The notes under the pieces were generated by a model. It saw only the letters and a program-made list of their open reading frames with translations, had not been told where the DNA came from and did no database searches. Shown piece by piece: positions 1 to 12,415 of a DNA stretch of 64,000 bases (position 1 is the stretch's first letter; the number at the start of each line of letters is the position of its first letter). A program made the translations under genes and the position numbers. Source of the stretch: Salvelinus alpinus (taxonomy: Eukaryota; Chordata; Actinopteri; Salmoniformes; Salmonidae). Location of the stretch: the NCBI RefSeq assembly GCF_045679555.1, contig NC_092122.1, positions 14,127,506 through 14,191,505 on the forward strand, given 5' to 3'.

Positions 1-129
1 TACTTCGCAGTAATGTTAGAGGTTGAATTGTCTATTTAAACATGATACAGTACCTCACTGGAATTGTAAAAATAAAAATGGTGTGTATGTTTTCCGATCG
101 ATAAGTTAGACATATCTGTTTTGTTCTAG

Positions 130-435
130 GTCGTAATATCTCTTTGCCCTATGAAGAGTGGAACAGGAGGATCCAGCAGAACTTTGAGATGTTCTATCCC
201 ACTGGGCACACACTGTTTGAATCAATGTCCTTTCAATGAAATTACGTTGAACCAACTTGGAATTAGACATTAAATCAACGTCTGTGCCCGGTGCGATGTG
301 TCTCACAACCTTCAGGACACCAATGAGAAACATCCAGACCTGGTGCACAAGAGAGGCATCTACAAGGACAGCCATGGGGCCGCCCATTCCTGGTGTGACT
401 AGCAGCTAAGGCCTAACTTTGCTATCGCCATTGTG
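130..435 (+). pseudogene. agl: agl exon remnant A (interrupted, with stop)
   Basis: An acceptor (tttgttctag) precedes NISLPYEEWNRRIQQNFE, then a 91-bp repeat (201-291) interrupts the exon. Reading resumes with [17 protein letters not shown] and WCD-stop-QLRPNFAIA. The in-frame TAG at 400-402 sits where the family has Tyr (CDYQLRPNF). A GTAGGA donor follows at 436. Confidence 0.85.
201..291. repeat. Small MITE-like insertion in agl exon
   Basis: The block begins actgggcaca and ends tctgtgcccggt, which are inverted relatives of each other. It carries the ttcaatgaaattacgttg motif common in dispersed teleost repeats. It interrupts the agl reading frame between FEMFYP and the NEKHPD segment. Confidence 0.6.
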
Positions 436-1140
436 GTAGGAATCACGGTTCCTTTTTACTGCCTCTTTAGCTTTGTAGCTAACGTCCTAGTGTCCTGTCC
501 AAGGGAAATAATTGTGCATCAAACTGCCTCATGCTAAAGAAACAGGAAGATAGGCCCCTACCCTATGGGTCACTCTGGCTCTGATAAGGCTCACTTAGCT
601 ACGTCATTAGTGTTGTAAAGGCAAGTCAGTACTCTGGATAACCCTAACACTGTCAATGTGGGTGAAGAAAAGGTTATCACACATTTCTGTCTTTAATAGC
701 TCTGCTGCTGTAAGACAGGTCTGTCTCTGGCTAACCCTAACCCTCTCAATGTTGGTGTACTAAGGATACGAATGTATTTGTGCTGACCATTATGTGAGTC
801 TTTCAAACAAATGTACTGTCCAGTATTCCCCGGGCTGCATTACAGTGTCTCTATAAAGGGTTTTATTCTGAATAAGAGGTCACCATTTGTCACAAAATCA
901 GACCCTGCATTTGTCAGCACAGGCTTTTGAAATTAGAAGGCTATTGAGAAGATTTCAGCTCATGCTAAAAGTCACTCCCATTGCCACTCAGTTACAGTGA
1001 ATGCACGGGAATCACAATTCTTAAAAATTCACCAGAAACAACAATTTCACTGCTATATTTAAAAAATCCACCAGAACCCATTGACCCTGACCACCCCCAA
1101 TATTCAACACAAAGTTACGCCCTTGCATCAACATCACACC
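436..1140. other. agl intron, no gene recognised
   Basis: AT-rich intronic sequence with no coding similarity that I recognise and no clear repeat structure. The short open frames here are not supported. Confidence 0.5.
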
Positions 1141-1149
1141 AAACATACA

Positions 1150-3868
1150 CAGAACATGGTTGCCATGTATCATGGCGCCGGAGAAGATGCGTGAAGAGAA
1201 GACGGAGAAAAAGAGGACGGAGGTCGGGCTGCCTTCTGAGAATTCGTACGAATAAACACCCACTGCCTTCCGTTCTACTAGCTACCATGCAATCATTGGA
1301 AAATAAAATCGAAGACCTACAAGGAAGATTAAACTATCAACGGGACATTAAAAATTGTAATATCTTAGGCTTCACAGAGTCGTGGCTGAACGACGACATT
1401 ATCAACATACAGCTGGCTGGTTATACGCTGTATCGGCAGGATAGAACAGCAGCGTCTGGTAAGACAAGGGGGGTGGACTATGTATATTTGTAAACAACAA
1501 CTGGTGCATGATATCTAAGGAAGTCTCAAGGTTTTGCTCGCCTGAGGTGTAGAGTATCTCATGATAAGCTGTAGACAACACTATCTATCTAGAGTTTTCA
1601 TCTGTATTTTTCGTAGCTTTCTACATACCACCACAGACTGAATATGGCACTAAGACCGCACTCAATGAGCTGTATTCAGCCATAAGCAAACAGGAAAAAG
1701 CTCATCCAGAGGCGGCACTCCTAGTGTCCGGGGACTTTAATGCAGGGAAACTTAAATCCATTTTACCAAATTTCTATCAGCATGTTAAATTTGCAACTAG
1801 AGGGGGAAAAAACTCCAGACCACCTTTACTCCACACATAGAGACGCGTACAAAGCTCTCCCTCGCCCTCCAGTTGGCAAATCTGACCATAATTCTATCCT
1901 CCTGATTCCTGATTACAAGCTAAAAATTAAAGCAGGAAGCGCCAGTGACTTAGTCAATAAAAAAGTGATCAGATGAAGCGGATGCTAAACTACAGGACTG
2001 TTTTGCTAGGACAGACTGGAATATGTTCCGGGATTATTCCATTGGCAATGAGGAGTACACCACATCAGTCATTGGATTCATCAATAAGTGCATTGATGAC
2101 GTCTTCCCCACAGTGACCGTACGTACATACCCCAACCAGAAGCCATGGATTACAGGCAACATCCACACTGAGCTAAAGGCTAGAGCTGCTGCTTCAAGGA
2201 GCGGGACTCAAACCCCGAAGCATATAAGAAATCCTGATGTCCTCCGACGAACCATCAAACAGGCAAAGCTTCAATACAGAACTAAGATCGAATCGTACTA
2301 CACCGGCTCCGATGCTTGTCGAATGTGGCAGGGCTTGCAAACCATTACAGACTACAAAGGGAAGCACAGCCGAGAGCTACCCAGTGACGCGAGCCTACCA
2401 GATGAGCTAAACTACTTCTATGCTCGCTTTGAGGCAAATAACACTGAAACATGCATGAGAGCACCAGCTGTTCCGGACGAATGTGTGATCACGCTCTCCG
2501 CAGCCGATGTGAATAAGACCTTTAAACAGGTCAACGTTCACAAGGCCGCAGGGCCAGACGGATTACCAGGACGTGTACTGCGAGCATGACCAACTTGCAA
2601 GTGTCTTCACTGACATTATCAACCTCTCCCTGTCTGAGTCTGTAATAACAACATGTTTTAAGCAGACCACCATAGTCCCTGTGCCCAAGAACACTAAGGT
2701 AACCTGCCTAAGTGACTACCGACCCATAGCACTCACGTCTGTAGCCATGAAGTGTTTTGAAAGGCTGGTCATGGCTCACATCAACAACTTTATCCCAAAA
2801 ACCCTAGACCCACTTCAATTTGCATACCGCCCTAACAGATTCACAGATGATGCGATCTCTATTGCACTCCACATTGCCATTTCTCCCCTGGACAAAAGGA
2901 CCACCGATATGAGAATGCAATTCATTGACTACTGCTCAGCGTTCAACACCATAGTGCACTCAAAGCTCATCAATAAGCTAAGGACCCTGGGACTAAACAC
3001 CTCCCTCTGCATCTGGATCCTGGACTTCCTGACGGGCCACCCCCAGGTGGTAAGGATAGGTAACAACACATCCGCCACGCTGATCTTCAACACAGGGGCC
3101 CCTCAGGGGTGCATGCTCAGTCCCCTCCTGTACTCCCTGTTCACTCATGACTGCACGGCCAGGAACAACTCCAACACCATTAAGTTTGCCGATGACACAA
3201 CAGTGGTAGGCCTGATCACCGACAATGACGAGACAGCCTAAAGGGAGGAGGTCAGAGACCTGGCCGTGTGGTGCAAGGACAACAACCTCTCCCTCAACGT
3301 GACCAAGACAAATGAGATGATTGTGGACTACAGGAAAAGGAGGACCGAGTACGCCCCAATTCTCATCAACAGTGCTGTAGTGGAGCAGGTTGCGAGCTTC
3401 AAGTTCCTTGGTGTCCACATCACCAACAAACTAACATGGTCCAAGCACACCAAGACAGTCGTGAAGAGGGCACAACAAAATCTATTTGGAATGGGTCCTC
3501 AGATCCTCAAAAGGTTCTACAGCTTCACCATCGAGAGCATCCTGACTGGTTGATCACTGCCTGGTATGGCAACTGCTCGGCCTCCGACCGCAAGGCACTG
3601 CAGAGGGTAGTGTGTATGGCCCAGTACATCACTGTGGCCAAGCTTACTGCCATCCAGGACCTCTATATTAGGCGATGTCAGAGGAAGGCCCTAAAAATTG
3701 TCTAATTCTCCAGCCACCCTAGTCATAGTCTGTTCTCACTGCTATCGGGCGGCAAGTGGTACCGGAGCGCCAAGTCTAGGTCCAAGAGACTTCTTTACAG
3801 CTTCTACCCCCAAGCCTTAAGATTCCTGAACATCTAATCAAATGGCTACCCAGACAATTTGCATATTC
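1150..3868 (+). mobile_element. Degenerate LINE (L2/Maui-like non-LTR retrotransposon)
   Basis: The element starts with the atggcgccggagaagatg leader typical of this fish LINE. It continues with an endonuclease remnant (NCNILGFTESWLNDD, about 1345-1400) and a reverse transcriptase. RT motifs are [37 protein letters not shown] and [10 protein letters not shown], followed by the C-terminal block SFKFLGVHIT...ITAWYGNCSASDRKALQRV. Lesions: the endonuclease region is shifted and gapped, a frameshift lies near 2580, TAA at 3239-3241 breaks the frame, and another shift lies near 3500-3550. It sits in an agl intron in sense orientation. The clade name is by similarity only. Confidence 0.85.
2023..3705 (+). 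pseudogene. LINE ORF2 reverse transcriptase, broken
   Basis: The frame switches between 2023-2589, 2573-3241, 3266-3553 and 3436-3705, yet together these segments carry a contiguous RT: fingers/palm (YRPIAL, SAFNTIV), the [10 protein letters not shown] motif, the FADD catalytic pair and the LINE-specific C-terminal region. This is a retrotransposon polyprotein remnant and could not make active enzyme. Confidence 0.85.
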
Positions 3869-4860
3869 GTTGTGCTTTCAGGCCTATGTAATGAATGGTG
3901 AGACTACTTTTTTATTAGATGACAAATTATACTGTTTTGAGAAATGTATTCTCAGTTGCACGCGATGCAACTGCCATACCTGGCCTGAAGTAAGTTCTGG
4001 CCTGAAACACCAACCTTAATGTCATGTTAGGCCTACAGCGTGTTCACGACCAAGATAAACCAATAACATGTGTACTTAGGGATAATAAATATACAGACTT
4101 CGCTGTGGATTCGGGTAGAAAACACGCTGTAGGCCTAACATCACTGTCATGTGAGGCCAACAGCGTGTTGTATGCGAAGCTATTGCAAATAACAGTTTAG
4201 AGGGTGTTAGTTAATTTTGCTAAATAAATCTTCTCATTAATGACAAATGATACTGTTTGATGGAGTGATTTTAATTTTGAGATGGGTATTTGAAGCTTTG
4301 ATGGTGTTAGTGCATTTTGCAAGAGAAATGTGTTGTTTTGGCAAACCCACTTCAGTTTAGGGGGCTGCGTTACAGTTTGTCTCGATTCATTGAATACTGA
4401 AGGAAACTGCAATCCACATGAGCGGAACTGGAATCCAAATAACCGTATAACCAGTTAGCCTAGCAATTTCTGATTGTTTTCACACTAAATGCAAATGCTA
4501 AACAGTTTTTTTTAACAGTAGATGTAACTCTCAATCACAAGACAGTTCTTGCAAAACAGGGGAACAACTCTCTACATGAGACACAAATAGCAATTGTCCA
4601 AAGCATGTCCATTTTTTTAATATTCACGGTCAATAACAATTTACTACCATAATTGTTTATCTTTATCACCAACATGTAAACACCATTTGCATAATTGTTA
4701 ACCTCACAATCAGTCCATGAATACATATTAAATATTGCACTGGTGAGTTCTTTGGTTTTCCATGGGTTACACATTAGATCACATTGCTATTTTTTAATAT
4801 TGCTAGTTGTATTTTATTGGTTGACGATATGACATACTGGCCTATGTCTTGTCTTCTATA
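3869..4860. other. Intronic stretch with a hairpin, no gene
   Basis: AT-rich sequence without coding signals. The only structure seen is the inverted repeat at 4024-4141 with a related third copy near 4149-4170. Confidence 0.5.
4024..4141. repeat. 21-bp perfect inverted repeat pair
   Basis: Positions 4024-4044 (atgttaggcctacagcgtgtt) are the exact reverse complement of 4121-4141, with a 76-base loop. A diverged direct copy follows at about 4149-4170. This could be a miniature element or a local inversion duplication. Confidence 0.75.
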
Positions 4861-5076
4861 ATTTGTTTATTTAACTAGGCAAGTCAGTTAAGAACAAAAT
4901 CTTACTTACAACGAAGGCCTACCCCGGCCAAAGCTTAACCCGGATGACACTGGGGCAATTGTGCGCCGCCGAATGAGACTCCCAATCACGGCCGGTTGTG
5001 ATACAGCCTGGAATTGAACTAGGGTCTGTAGTGCACTGAGATGCAATGTCTTAGACCGCTGCACCACTCGGGAGCC
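4861..5076 (-). mobile_element. tRNA-headed salmonid SINE (antisense)
   Basis: Read on the - strand, it opens with a tRNA-like head: an A-box-like gtggtgcagcggtctaag, then a B-box region (gttcaattccagg). It ends in the LINE-like tail ttaactgacttgcctagttaaataaa. The tail matches the end of the LINE at 18614-19510, as expected for a SINE mobilised by that LINE. Similar to the salmonid SlmI-type family; the name is not certain. Confidence 0.8.
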
Positions 5077-5174
5077 CACGTTGCATTGGGCAGAATATCA
5101 GATCTCACAACAATTGGAGGAGTGTTTAACATTACCAGTGTATCACCAATACTCAGATTATCATTATTTAGAGA

Positions 5175-5186
5175 CCCCCCCCCCCC
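5175..5186. repeat. Poly-C tract
   Basis: A run of twelve C residues. It is a likely length-variable site. Confidence 0.9.
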
Positions 5187-5295
5187 AAAGTTGGACTTTG
5201 GGGTAACATTACAGGGGTAACATTACAAAAACGTTCTCTCTCCATAGAATTGTTAGCTGGGATGTCTGTACCTTGTCTCTCTCTGTGTTCTCCAG

Positions 5296-5392
5296 GCTCC
5301 AGAGCTGTTCACAGCGGAGAGCCTAGGAAGACACTAGAGATGGCAGAGCAGAAGCTACTCGGTCCCCTGGGAATGAAGACGTTGGATCCAGA
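5296..5392 (+). pseudogene. agl: agl exon remnant B (frameshifted)
   Basis: The acceptor ttctccag is followed by APELFTAE. A net one-base loss in agcctagg then throws the rest out of frame. In the shifted frame KTLEMAEQKLLGPLGMKTLDP is clear up to the GTGAGT donor. Confidence 0.85.
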
Positions 5393-5429
5393 GTGAGTGA
5401 CTGTGTCTGAAATAGTATCCTATTACATA

Positions 5430-6768
<1,339 letters not shown>

Positions 6769-6770
6769 TA

Positions 6771-7057
6771 TATAGGGCACTACTTTTTACAAGGACACAT
6801 AAGGAATAGGGTATAATTTCAGACACAACCACTGACGTGTTTCGTCCACACATTCACATACATTACATCATTATTCTTTTGTTGCTTTATTTAGACACAT
6901 CAGAACAGAAAGGTGAAAGTTGGAGAATAAACAGTTAAGAAATTGGCAGCGTAGCATAGATTCGCTCCCAAGCAATAGTCAGAAGACGTCTGTGTTACTC
7001 ACTAGACCAATCTCTTGCATCACAGTTAACATATCTATTTTCTTTCCCCTCATGAAG
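6771..7057. other. agl intron, nothing recognised
   Basis: AT-rich intronic sequence between the Tc1 element and the next agl exon remnant. Confidence 0.5.
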
Positions 7058-7139
7058 TGACATGAAGTACTGTGGTGTCTATGATAATGCTCTGGATAGC
7101 GAGAATTTCAATGTCGCTAAGGGCTTCCAATACCCCTAA
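7058..7139 (+). pseudogene. agl: agl exon remnant C (truncated)
   Basis: After an AG at 7056-7057, the sequence joined in phase with remnant B reads DDMKYCGVYDNALDSENFN then VAKGFQYP, and ends in TAA at 7137-7139. The family continues here with a Trp-rich segment that is missing. Confidence 0.8.
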
Positions 7140-7183
7140 GGATCCGTTAATAAATTTACAGCCCACATAAACATTTCTTAGCA

Positions 7184-7281
7184 GATATGAACTGTACTTT
7201 GCCAAGAAGATGGGAGATCTACGACAAGACTGTTAACCTGGTGAAGAATGTCCTCTCTAGGCATAACATTCACTTGGAGAG
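7184..7281 (+). pseudogene. agl: agl exon remnant D (frameshifted)
   Basis: RYELYFAKKMG is followed by a small deletion in ggagatctac. The shifted frame then reads YDKTVNLVKNVLSRHNIHLE up to a GTAAG donor at 7282. Confidence 0.8.
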
Positions 7282-7497
7282 GTAAGACACAAGGCCAAGA
7301 ACTTAAGTAACTGCAAAATACTACACAGTTCTCAAATGTTTAAACAATAAGTGACCAAAATGGTTTTGAAAATGCTCTCAGGATGAAATAATGTTTTTTC
7401 GAGTCAGAAGTACATTTGATTTTTCCGTTGTTTCACTCAATTGATATTATTGATTATATTTGTCACATAATCCATATTTTCTCTTATCACCCACCAG

Positions 7498-7615
7498 ATT
7501 GTCTTGGAAGGGTCTACTTGAGCTGACGAATGAGAATGGCCAGTACTGCCCCTTCAGCTGTGAGACCCAGGCCTGGTCCATCACCACCATACTGGAGGTC
7601 CCGCAAGATCTGTAG
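7498..7615 (+). pseudogene. agl: agl last exon (open, natural stop)
   Basis: The acceptor cccaccag leads into [16 protein letters not shown] and [16 protein letters not shown], ending EVPQDL and TAG at 7613-7615. This is the expected C-terminus of debranching enzyme. It is the only agl exon in the window without a lesion, although the usual aromatic near the end (LYDL) reads PQDL. Confidence 0.85.
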
Positions 7616-7667
7616 GTTGAGAATATATTCTCCTCCTTTTCTTTTATTCTGTTATTTTCTCTTCTCA

Positions 7668-7705
7668 AATCAAATTTTATTGGTCACATACACAGGTTTA
7701 GCACA
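7668..7705 (-). repeat. LINE 3'-tail fragment
   Basis: The segment tcaaatcaaattttattggtcacatacaca is shared with 28382-28505. It is the antisense 3' end of a dispersed LINE, joined here to the following SINE. Confidence 0.6.
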
Positions 7706-7906
7706 TGGGGGCTGCAGGTAGCCTAGTGGTTAGAGCGTTGGGCCAGTAACCGAAAGGTTGCCGGATCGAATTCCCGAACTGACGATGTAAAAATCTGTTG
7801 TTCTGCCCCTGAACAAGCTAGTTAACCCACTGTTCCTCAGTAGGCCATTATAGTAAATAAGAATTTGTTTTAACTGACTTTCCTAATTAAATAAAGGTTA
7901 CATTTA
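7706..7906 (+). mobile_element. HpaI-type tRNA-derived SINE
   Basis: The A-box-like gtagcctagtggttagag and B-box-like gatcgaattcccg give a tRNA-like head. The body contains gttaaccc (an HpaI site) and a tail taactgactttcctaattaa-ataaagg. A (TA)n run follows. The family name is by recollection of the HpaI SINE. Confidence 0.82.
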
Positions 7907-7907
7907 A

Positions 7908-7923
7908 ATATATATATATATAT
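7908..7923. repeat. Short (TA)n run
   Basis: An alternating TA tract at the 3' end of the SINE. Confidence 0.85.
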
Positions 7924-8101
7924 GTGTAATTAAGGAATATATAAACAATAGGATGAGCAATGTCGGAGTGGCATAGACCCATTACAGTTTCAGCCTCCTA
8001 GTCTATCAGTTTTCAAAAATATTTCAATTATGACAGTATTTTCAGTGAAGCCATTTTAAACAGTATCTCATACTCCTTAGCTGGAACCCTGTGTCTATCT
8101 C

Positions 8102-8503
8102 TGTAATGCCCGGGGTGTAGTGGATGAAAGGAGTCAAACGCAGGAGACAGAGAGTTCAGAGTAGCGTTCCAAATTTAATTCCCCACACGGGTGAAAACAC
8201 GACGCTACTCTAAAACAAATGCTTCACCACAAACAAAGTGAGAAACACGAAAATCACAAACCAGCGTACAAGTACCCTGACACACAAGAATGTACAGACT
8301 GTACACACAACAATCCCGCACACCCAGCAGGCCGGGCTGCTGGGTATTAAAGCCCCACAAATCACCCTAACCACAAACAGGTGTCACTACTCAACAAAAA
8401 GGGAGGGGGAGGAAAAGTGAGTAGCAGCTAGTAGGCCGGTGACGACGACCGCTGAGCGCCACCCGAACAGGAAGGGGAGCCACCTTCGGTGGGAGTCGTT
8501 ACA
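8102..8503 (-). repeat. 3' LTR (of the - strand element)
   Basis: 402 bp, TGTAATGCCC...GTCGTTACA as read on +. It is about 98.8% identical to the partner LTR. Confidence 0.95.
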
Positions 8504-8931
8504 GTACCCCCCCCTGACGCGCCCCGACACCGGCCTCGAGGACGAGGCGCAGGGTGACCCGGATGGAGGCGATGGAAATCCCTCAACATCGATGGATCCA
8601 GAATGTCCCCCACCGGTACCCAGCACCTCTCCTCCGGACCGTACCCCTCCCAGTCCACGAGGTACTGCAGGCCCCTCACCCAGCGTCTTGAGTCCAGAAT
8701 GGCTCGTATCCTATACGCCGGGGACCCCTCGATGTCGAGAGGGGGAGGAGGGACCTCCGGTACCTCACCGTCCTGCAGGGTACCAGCTACCACCGGCCTG
8801 AGGAGAGACACATGAAACGAGGGGTTAATACGATAATAGGAAGGGAGTTGTAATCGATAACACACCTCGTTTATTCTCCTCAGGACTTTGAAGGGCCCTA
8901 CACACTGCGGACCCAGCTTCCGGCAGGGCAA
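8428..8931 (-). pseudogene. Integrase C-terminal tail with chromodomain
   Basis: The integrase tail [16 protein letters not shown]...[11 protein letters not shown] is followed by a chromodomain ([17 protein letters not shown], around residues 90-107) and a basic proline-rich end. Chromodomains on this class of integrase bind histone marks and steer insertion. The frame is separated from the rest of pol by a shift near 8950, after GDRVWL. Confidence 0.88.
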
Positions 8932-8951
8932 GCGGAGGGGCAGGTTTCGGG

Positions 8952-10883
8952 TCAGAGCCAGACCCTGTCCCCCGGTACAAACACGGGGGCCTCACTGCGG
9001 TGGCGGTCAGCACTCCTCTTCTGCCGTCCACTAGCTTGTTGAAGTGATTCCTGGACGGCCCTCCATGTCTCCTTGGAGCGCTGCACCCATTCCTCCACCG
9101 CAGGAGCCTCGGTCTGGCTCGGATGCCATGGTGCCAGGACCGGCTGGTACCCCAATACACACTGAAAGGGGGACATGTTAGTAGAGTGGCGTAGAGAGTT
9201 CTGGGCCATGTCGGCCCAAGGGATGTATCTCGCCCACTCCCCTGGCCGGTCCTGGCAATACGACCGCAGAAACCTACCCACCTCCTGGTTCACTCTCTCC
9301 ACCTGCCCATTACACTCAGGGTGATAACCGGAGGTAAGGCTGACCGAGACCCCCAAACGCTCCATAAACGCCCTCCATACTCTGGACGTGAACTGGGGGC
9401 TCCGATCAGAAACGATGTCCTCCGGCACCCCGTAGTGCCGGAAGACGTGGGTGAATAATGCCTCCGCAGTCTGCAGGGCTGTAGGGATACCGGGCAACGG
9501 GAGGAGACGGCAGGACTTAGAAAACCGATCCACAATCACCAGCACCGTAGTATTCCCTTGAGACGGGGGAAGGTCGGTCAGGAAATCTACGGATAGATGT
9601 GACCAAGGCCGTTGTGGAACGGGGAGGGGTTGTAACTTCCCTCTAGGAAGGTGCCTAGGAGCCTTACTCTGAGCGCATACCGAACAGGAGGAGACATAAA
9701 ACCCAACGTCCTTAGCCAAAGTAGGCCACCAATACCTCCCCCGAAGGCTCCCCACTGTCCTCCTCACCCCAGGGTGACCCGAGGAGGGTAGGACGTGAGC
9801 CCACCGAATCAATTTGTCCCGAACACCAAGCGGCACGTACTTCCGCCCCGCCGGACACTGAGGAGGAGCGGGTTCCGCCCTTAATGCCCGCTCGATGTCC
9901 GAGTCCACTTCCCACACCACTGGTGCTATAAGCCTTGAGGCGGGAAGGATGTGGGTAGGTTCGGTGGGCCGATCCTCCGTGTCGAAACAACGGGACAGTG
10001 CATCCGCCTTTATGTTTTGGGAGCCCGGTCTGTACGATAGAGTAAACTGGAATCGGGTGAAGAACATGGCCCACCTTGCCTGACGTGGGTTCAGTCTCCT
10101 AGCTGCCCGAATATACTTCAGATTCTGGTGGTCGGTCCAGATGAGAAAAGGGTGCTTAGCCCCCTCAAGCCAGTGTCTCCACACCTTCAGAGCACTGACC
10201 ACCGCTAACAACTCCCGGTCCCCCACATCATAGTTACGCTCTGCTGGGCTGAGCTTCTTAGAGAAAAAAGCGCAGGGGTGGAGTTTTGGTGGCGTACCCG
10301 AGCGCTGTGATAGCACGGCACCTACCCCAGCCTCGGACGCGTCCACCTCCACTATGAATGCTAGAGAGGGGTCCGGTTGCGCCAACACGGGCGCATCCGT
10401 GAACAGCACCTTCAACCTGTTGAAAGCTCCGTCCGCTTCTGCTGACCACTGCAAACGCACCGGACCCCCCTTCAGCAGTGAGGTAATGGGAGCTGCTACC
10501 TGGCCAAAACCCCGGATAAACCTCCGGTAGTAGTTGGCAAAACCCAAAAACCGCTGCACCTCCTTTACCGTGGTCGGAGTCGGCCAATTACGCATGGCCT
10601 TAATGCGTTCACCCTCCATCACCACCCCCGAGGTGGAAATGCGATAACCCAGAAAGGAGACGGCTCGTTTGGAGAACACACACTTCTCAGCCTTGACATA
10701 TAGGTCATGCTCCAGCAGTCTACCAAGCACTTTGCGTACTAGAGACACATGCGCGGCGTGAGTGGCTGAGTAGATCAGAATGTCATCGATATAAACAACC
10801 ACTCCCTGCCCGTGCAGGTCCCTGAGAATATCGTCTACAAAGGATTGGAAAACGGCGGGAGCATTCTTTAACCCATATGGCAT
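8952..10883 (-). pseudogene. pol: RT second half, RNase H, integrase core
   Basis: 643 residues, open. The RT palm begins [20 protein letters not shown] and has the catalytic YIDD near residue 33. RNase H has TDHQNLKYI and ARWAMFF. The integrase zinc region ([13 protein letters not shown]...CSVCAQSK) precedes the DDE core ([34 protein letters not shown]). The true polyprotein would start much further upstream; the Met used here is only the first after the RT frameshift. Confidence 0.9.
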
Positions 10884-12286
10884 GACGCAGTACTCATAAT
10901 GGCCCGATGTGGTACTAAATGCGGTTTTCCACTCGTCTCCCTTCCGAATACGTACCAGACTGTACGCGCTCCTGAGATCCAGAACTGCGCTCCGTGAAAT
11001 GATTCCATTGCCGTAGCAATGAGAGGTAGTGGGTAACTAAACCCCACTGTGACGGCATTTAGACCTCTATAATCAATACACGGACGCAAACCTCCCTCCT
11101 TTTTCTTCACAAAAAAAAAACTCGAGACGGGTGAGATGGAGGACCGAATGTACCCCTGTCCCAGAGACTCAGTGACATATGTCTCCATAGCCACCGTCTC
11201 CTCTTGGGACAAAGGGTACACGTGACTCTTGGGAAGCGCAGCGTTTACCTGGAGATCTATCGCACAATCCCTACCCGGTCGATAAGGTGGTAATTTAGTC
11301 GCTTTCTTTTTACTAAAAGCGATTGCCAAATCGGCATACTCGGGGGGAATGCGAACCGTGGACACCTGGTCTGGACTCTCCACCGACGTGGCACCGATGG
11401 AAACTCCCAGACACCTTCCAGAACACTCCTCTGACCACCCCTGGAGAACCCTCTGTTTCCACGAAATAGTAGGATTGTGACTAGCCAGCCAGGGAATCCC
11501 CAGCACCACTGGAAACGCAGGCGAATCGATAATGTAAAAACGTATACGTTCCTTATGATCTCCCTGCGTCACCATGTCCAGTGGAACCGTGGCCTCCCGG
11601 ACCAAACCTGACCCTAATGGCCGGCTATCTAGGGAGTGCACGGGAAAAGGAGAATCTATCGGTACAAGCGGAACACCTAGCTTGATGGCGAGTCCGCAAT
11701 CCATAAAGTTCCCAGCTGCACCTGAATCGACTAGTGCCTTATGCTGGGAAGAGGGAAAAAAATTAAGAAAAAAAATTAAGACAAACATATGACAAACAGG
11801 GGGTTCTGGGTGAGTCTGGTGCTTACTCACCTGAGGTGACCGAGAAATGTTCCGCCTGCCATCTCGACCCCCAGATGGACCCCCCCAGCACCGATCGGCC
11901 GTGTGTCCTCTCCGACCACAGCTGGTGCAGGGGGAGCCTCCTCCTCCGGTACCCCTCGGCACGGCTCCTCCCAACTCCATGGGAATGGGTGCAGGGGTGC
12001 TGGGTGGTGGAACGCACAGGACCCTCTCCGAACGGCCGCGGGAAGCCAGCAGATTGTCCAGCCGGCACGCTAGCTCCCTGCGGACATCCTCCCGGAGACT
12101 ACATCTGTAGTGATCTATAAGGGCCCTGTCGTTCCACCCAGACCCCGCGGCCAAGGTCCGAAACTCCAACGCGTAATCCTGGGCGCTCCTCTTCTCCTGC
12201 CTGAGATGAACCAGTCGCTCTCCCGGGGTAGTGCTCCTTCGCTGAATCTGGGCCATTCCAGACAGCGTTAGCCCACTCCAGAGCAC
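10868..12286 (-). pseudogene. gag C-terminal part, protease and RT first half
   Basis: 472-residue open frame. It has gag sequence (RSAQDYALEFRTLA), a CCHC zinc knuckle (CTSCGRRGHTADRC, near residues 119-132) and an aspartic protease active site (LVDSGAAGNF). The RT start follows (VKKKEGGLRPCIDYRGLN). The frame leaves RT after ESFHGAQF because of a small deletion around 10980; the next RT motif (LDLRSAYS) is in the frame used by the downstream pol ORF. Confidence 0.9.
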
Positions 12287-12392
12287 GACCCGTTAGGCAG
12301 GCGGAACCGATGCGATGGAGTACGGTAGTGTGATGTAGCACCCGTTCCTCCATAGATTGGAGTGGGTTTGCCGCTGCTCCTGCTGACTCCAT
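12099..12392 (-). pseudogene. gag N-terminal remnant
   Basis: It begins MESAGAAANPLQSMEERVLHH and quickly reaches the capsid motif LTGRALEWANAVW. The usual N-terminal half of capsid is absent, so gag carries an internal deletion. It then runs out of frame relative to the next ORF near 12250. Confidence 0.75.
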
Positions 12393-12415
12393 TCCTGTAG
12401 GTGGGTGCGGGATTC

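Noticed and set aside
981-1493. A 170-residue open frame as a host gene
   Set aside because: The second half is the LINE endonuclease remnant (NCNILGFTESWLND) and the first half is flank and leader sequence. No host family recognised.
4861-5076. tRNA gene (A and B boxes present)
   Set aside because: The box-like motifs belong to a SINE head fused to a LINE tail and are repeated at several places. No complete cloverleaf was seen. The same holds for the other SINE heads.
8439-8801. + strand open frames across the LTR element
   Set aside because: Antisense to the integrase tail and chromodomain. They arise from GC-rich composition.
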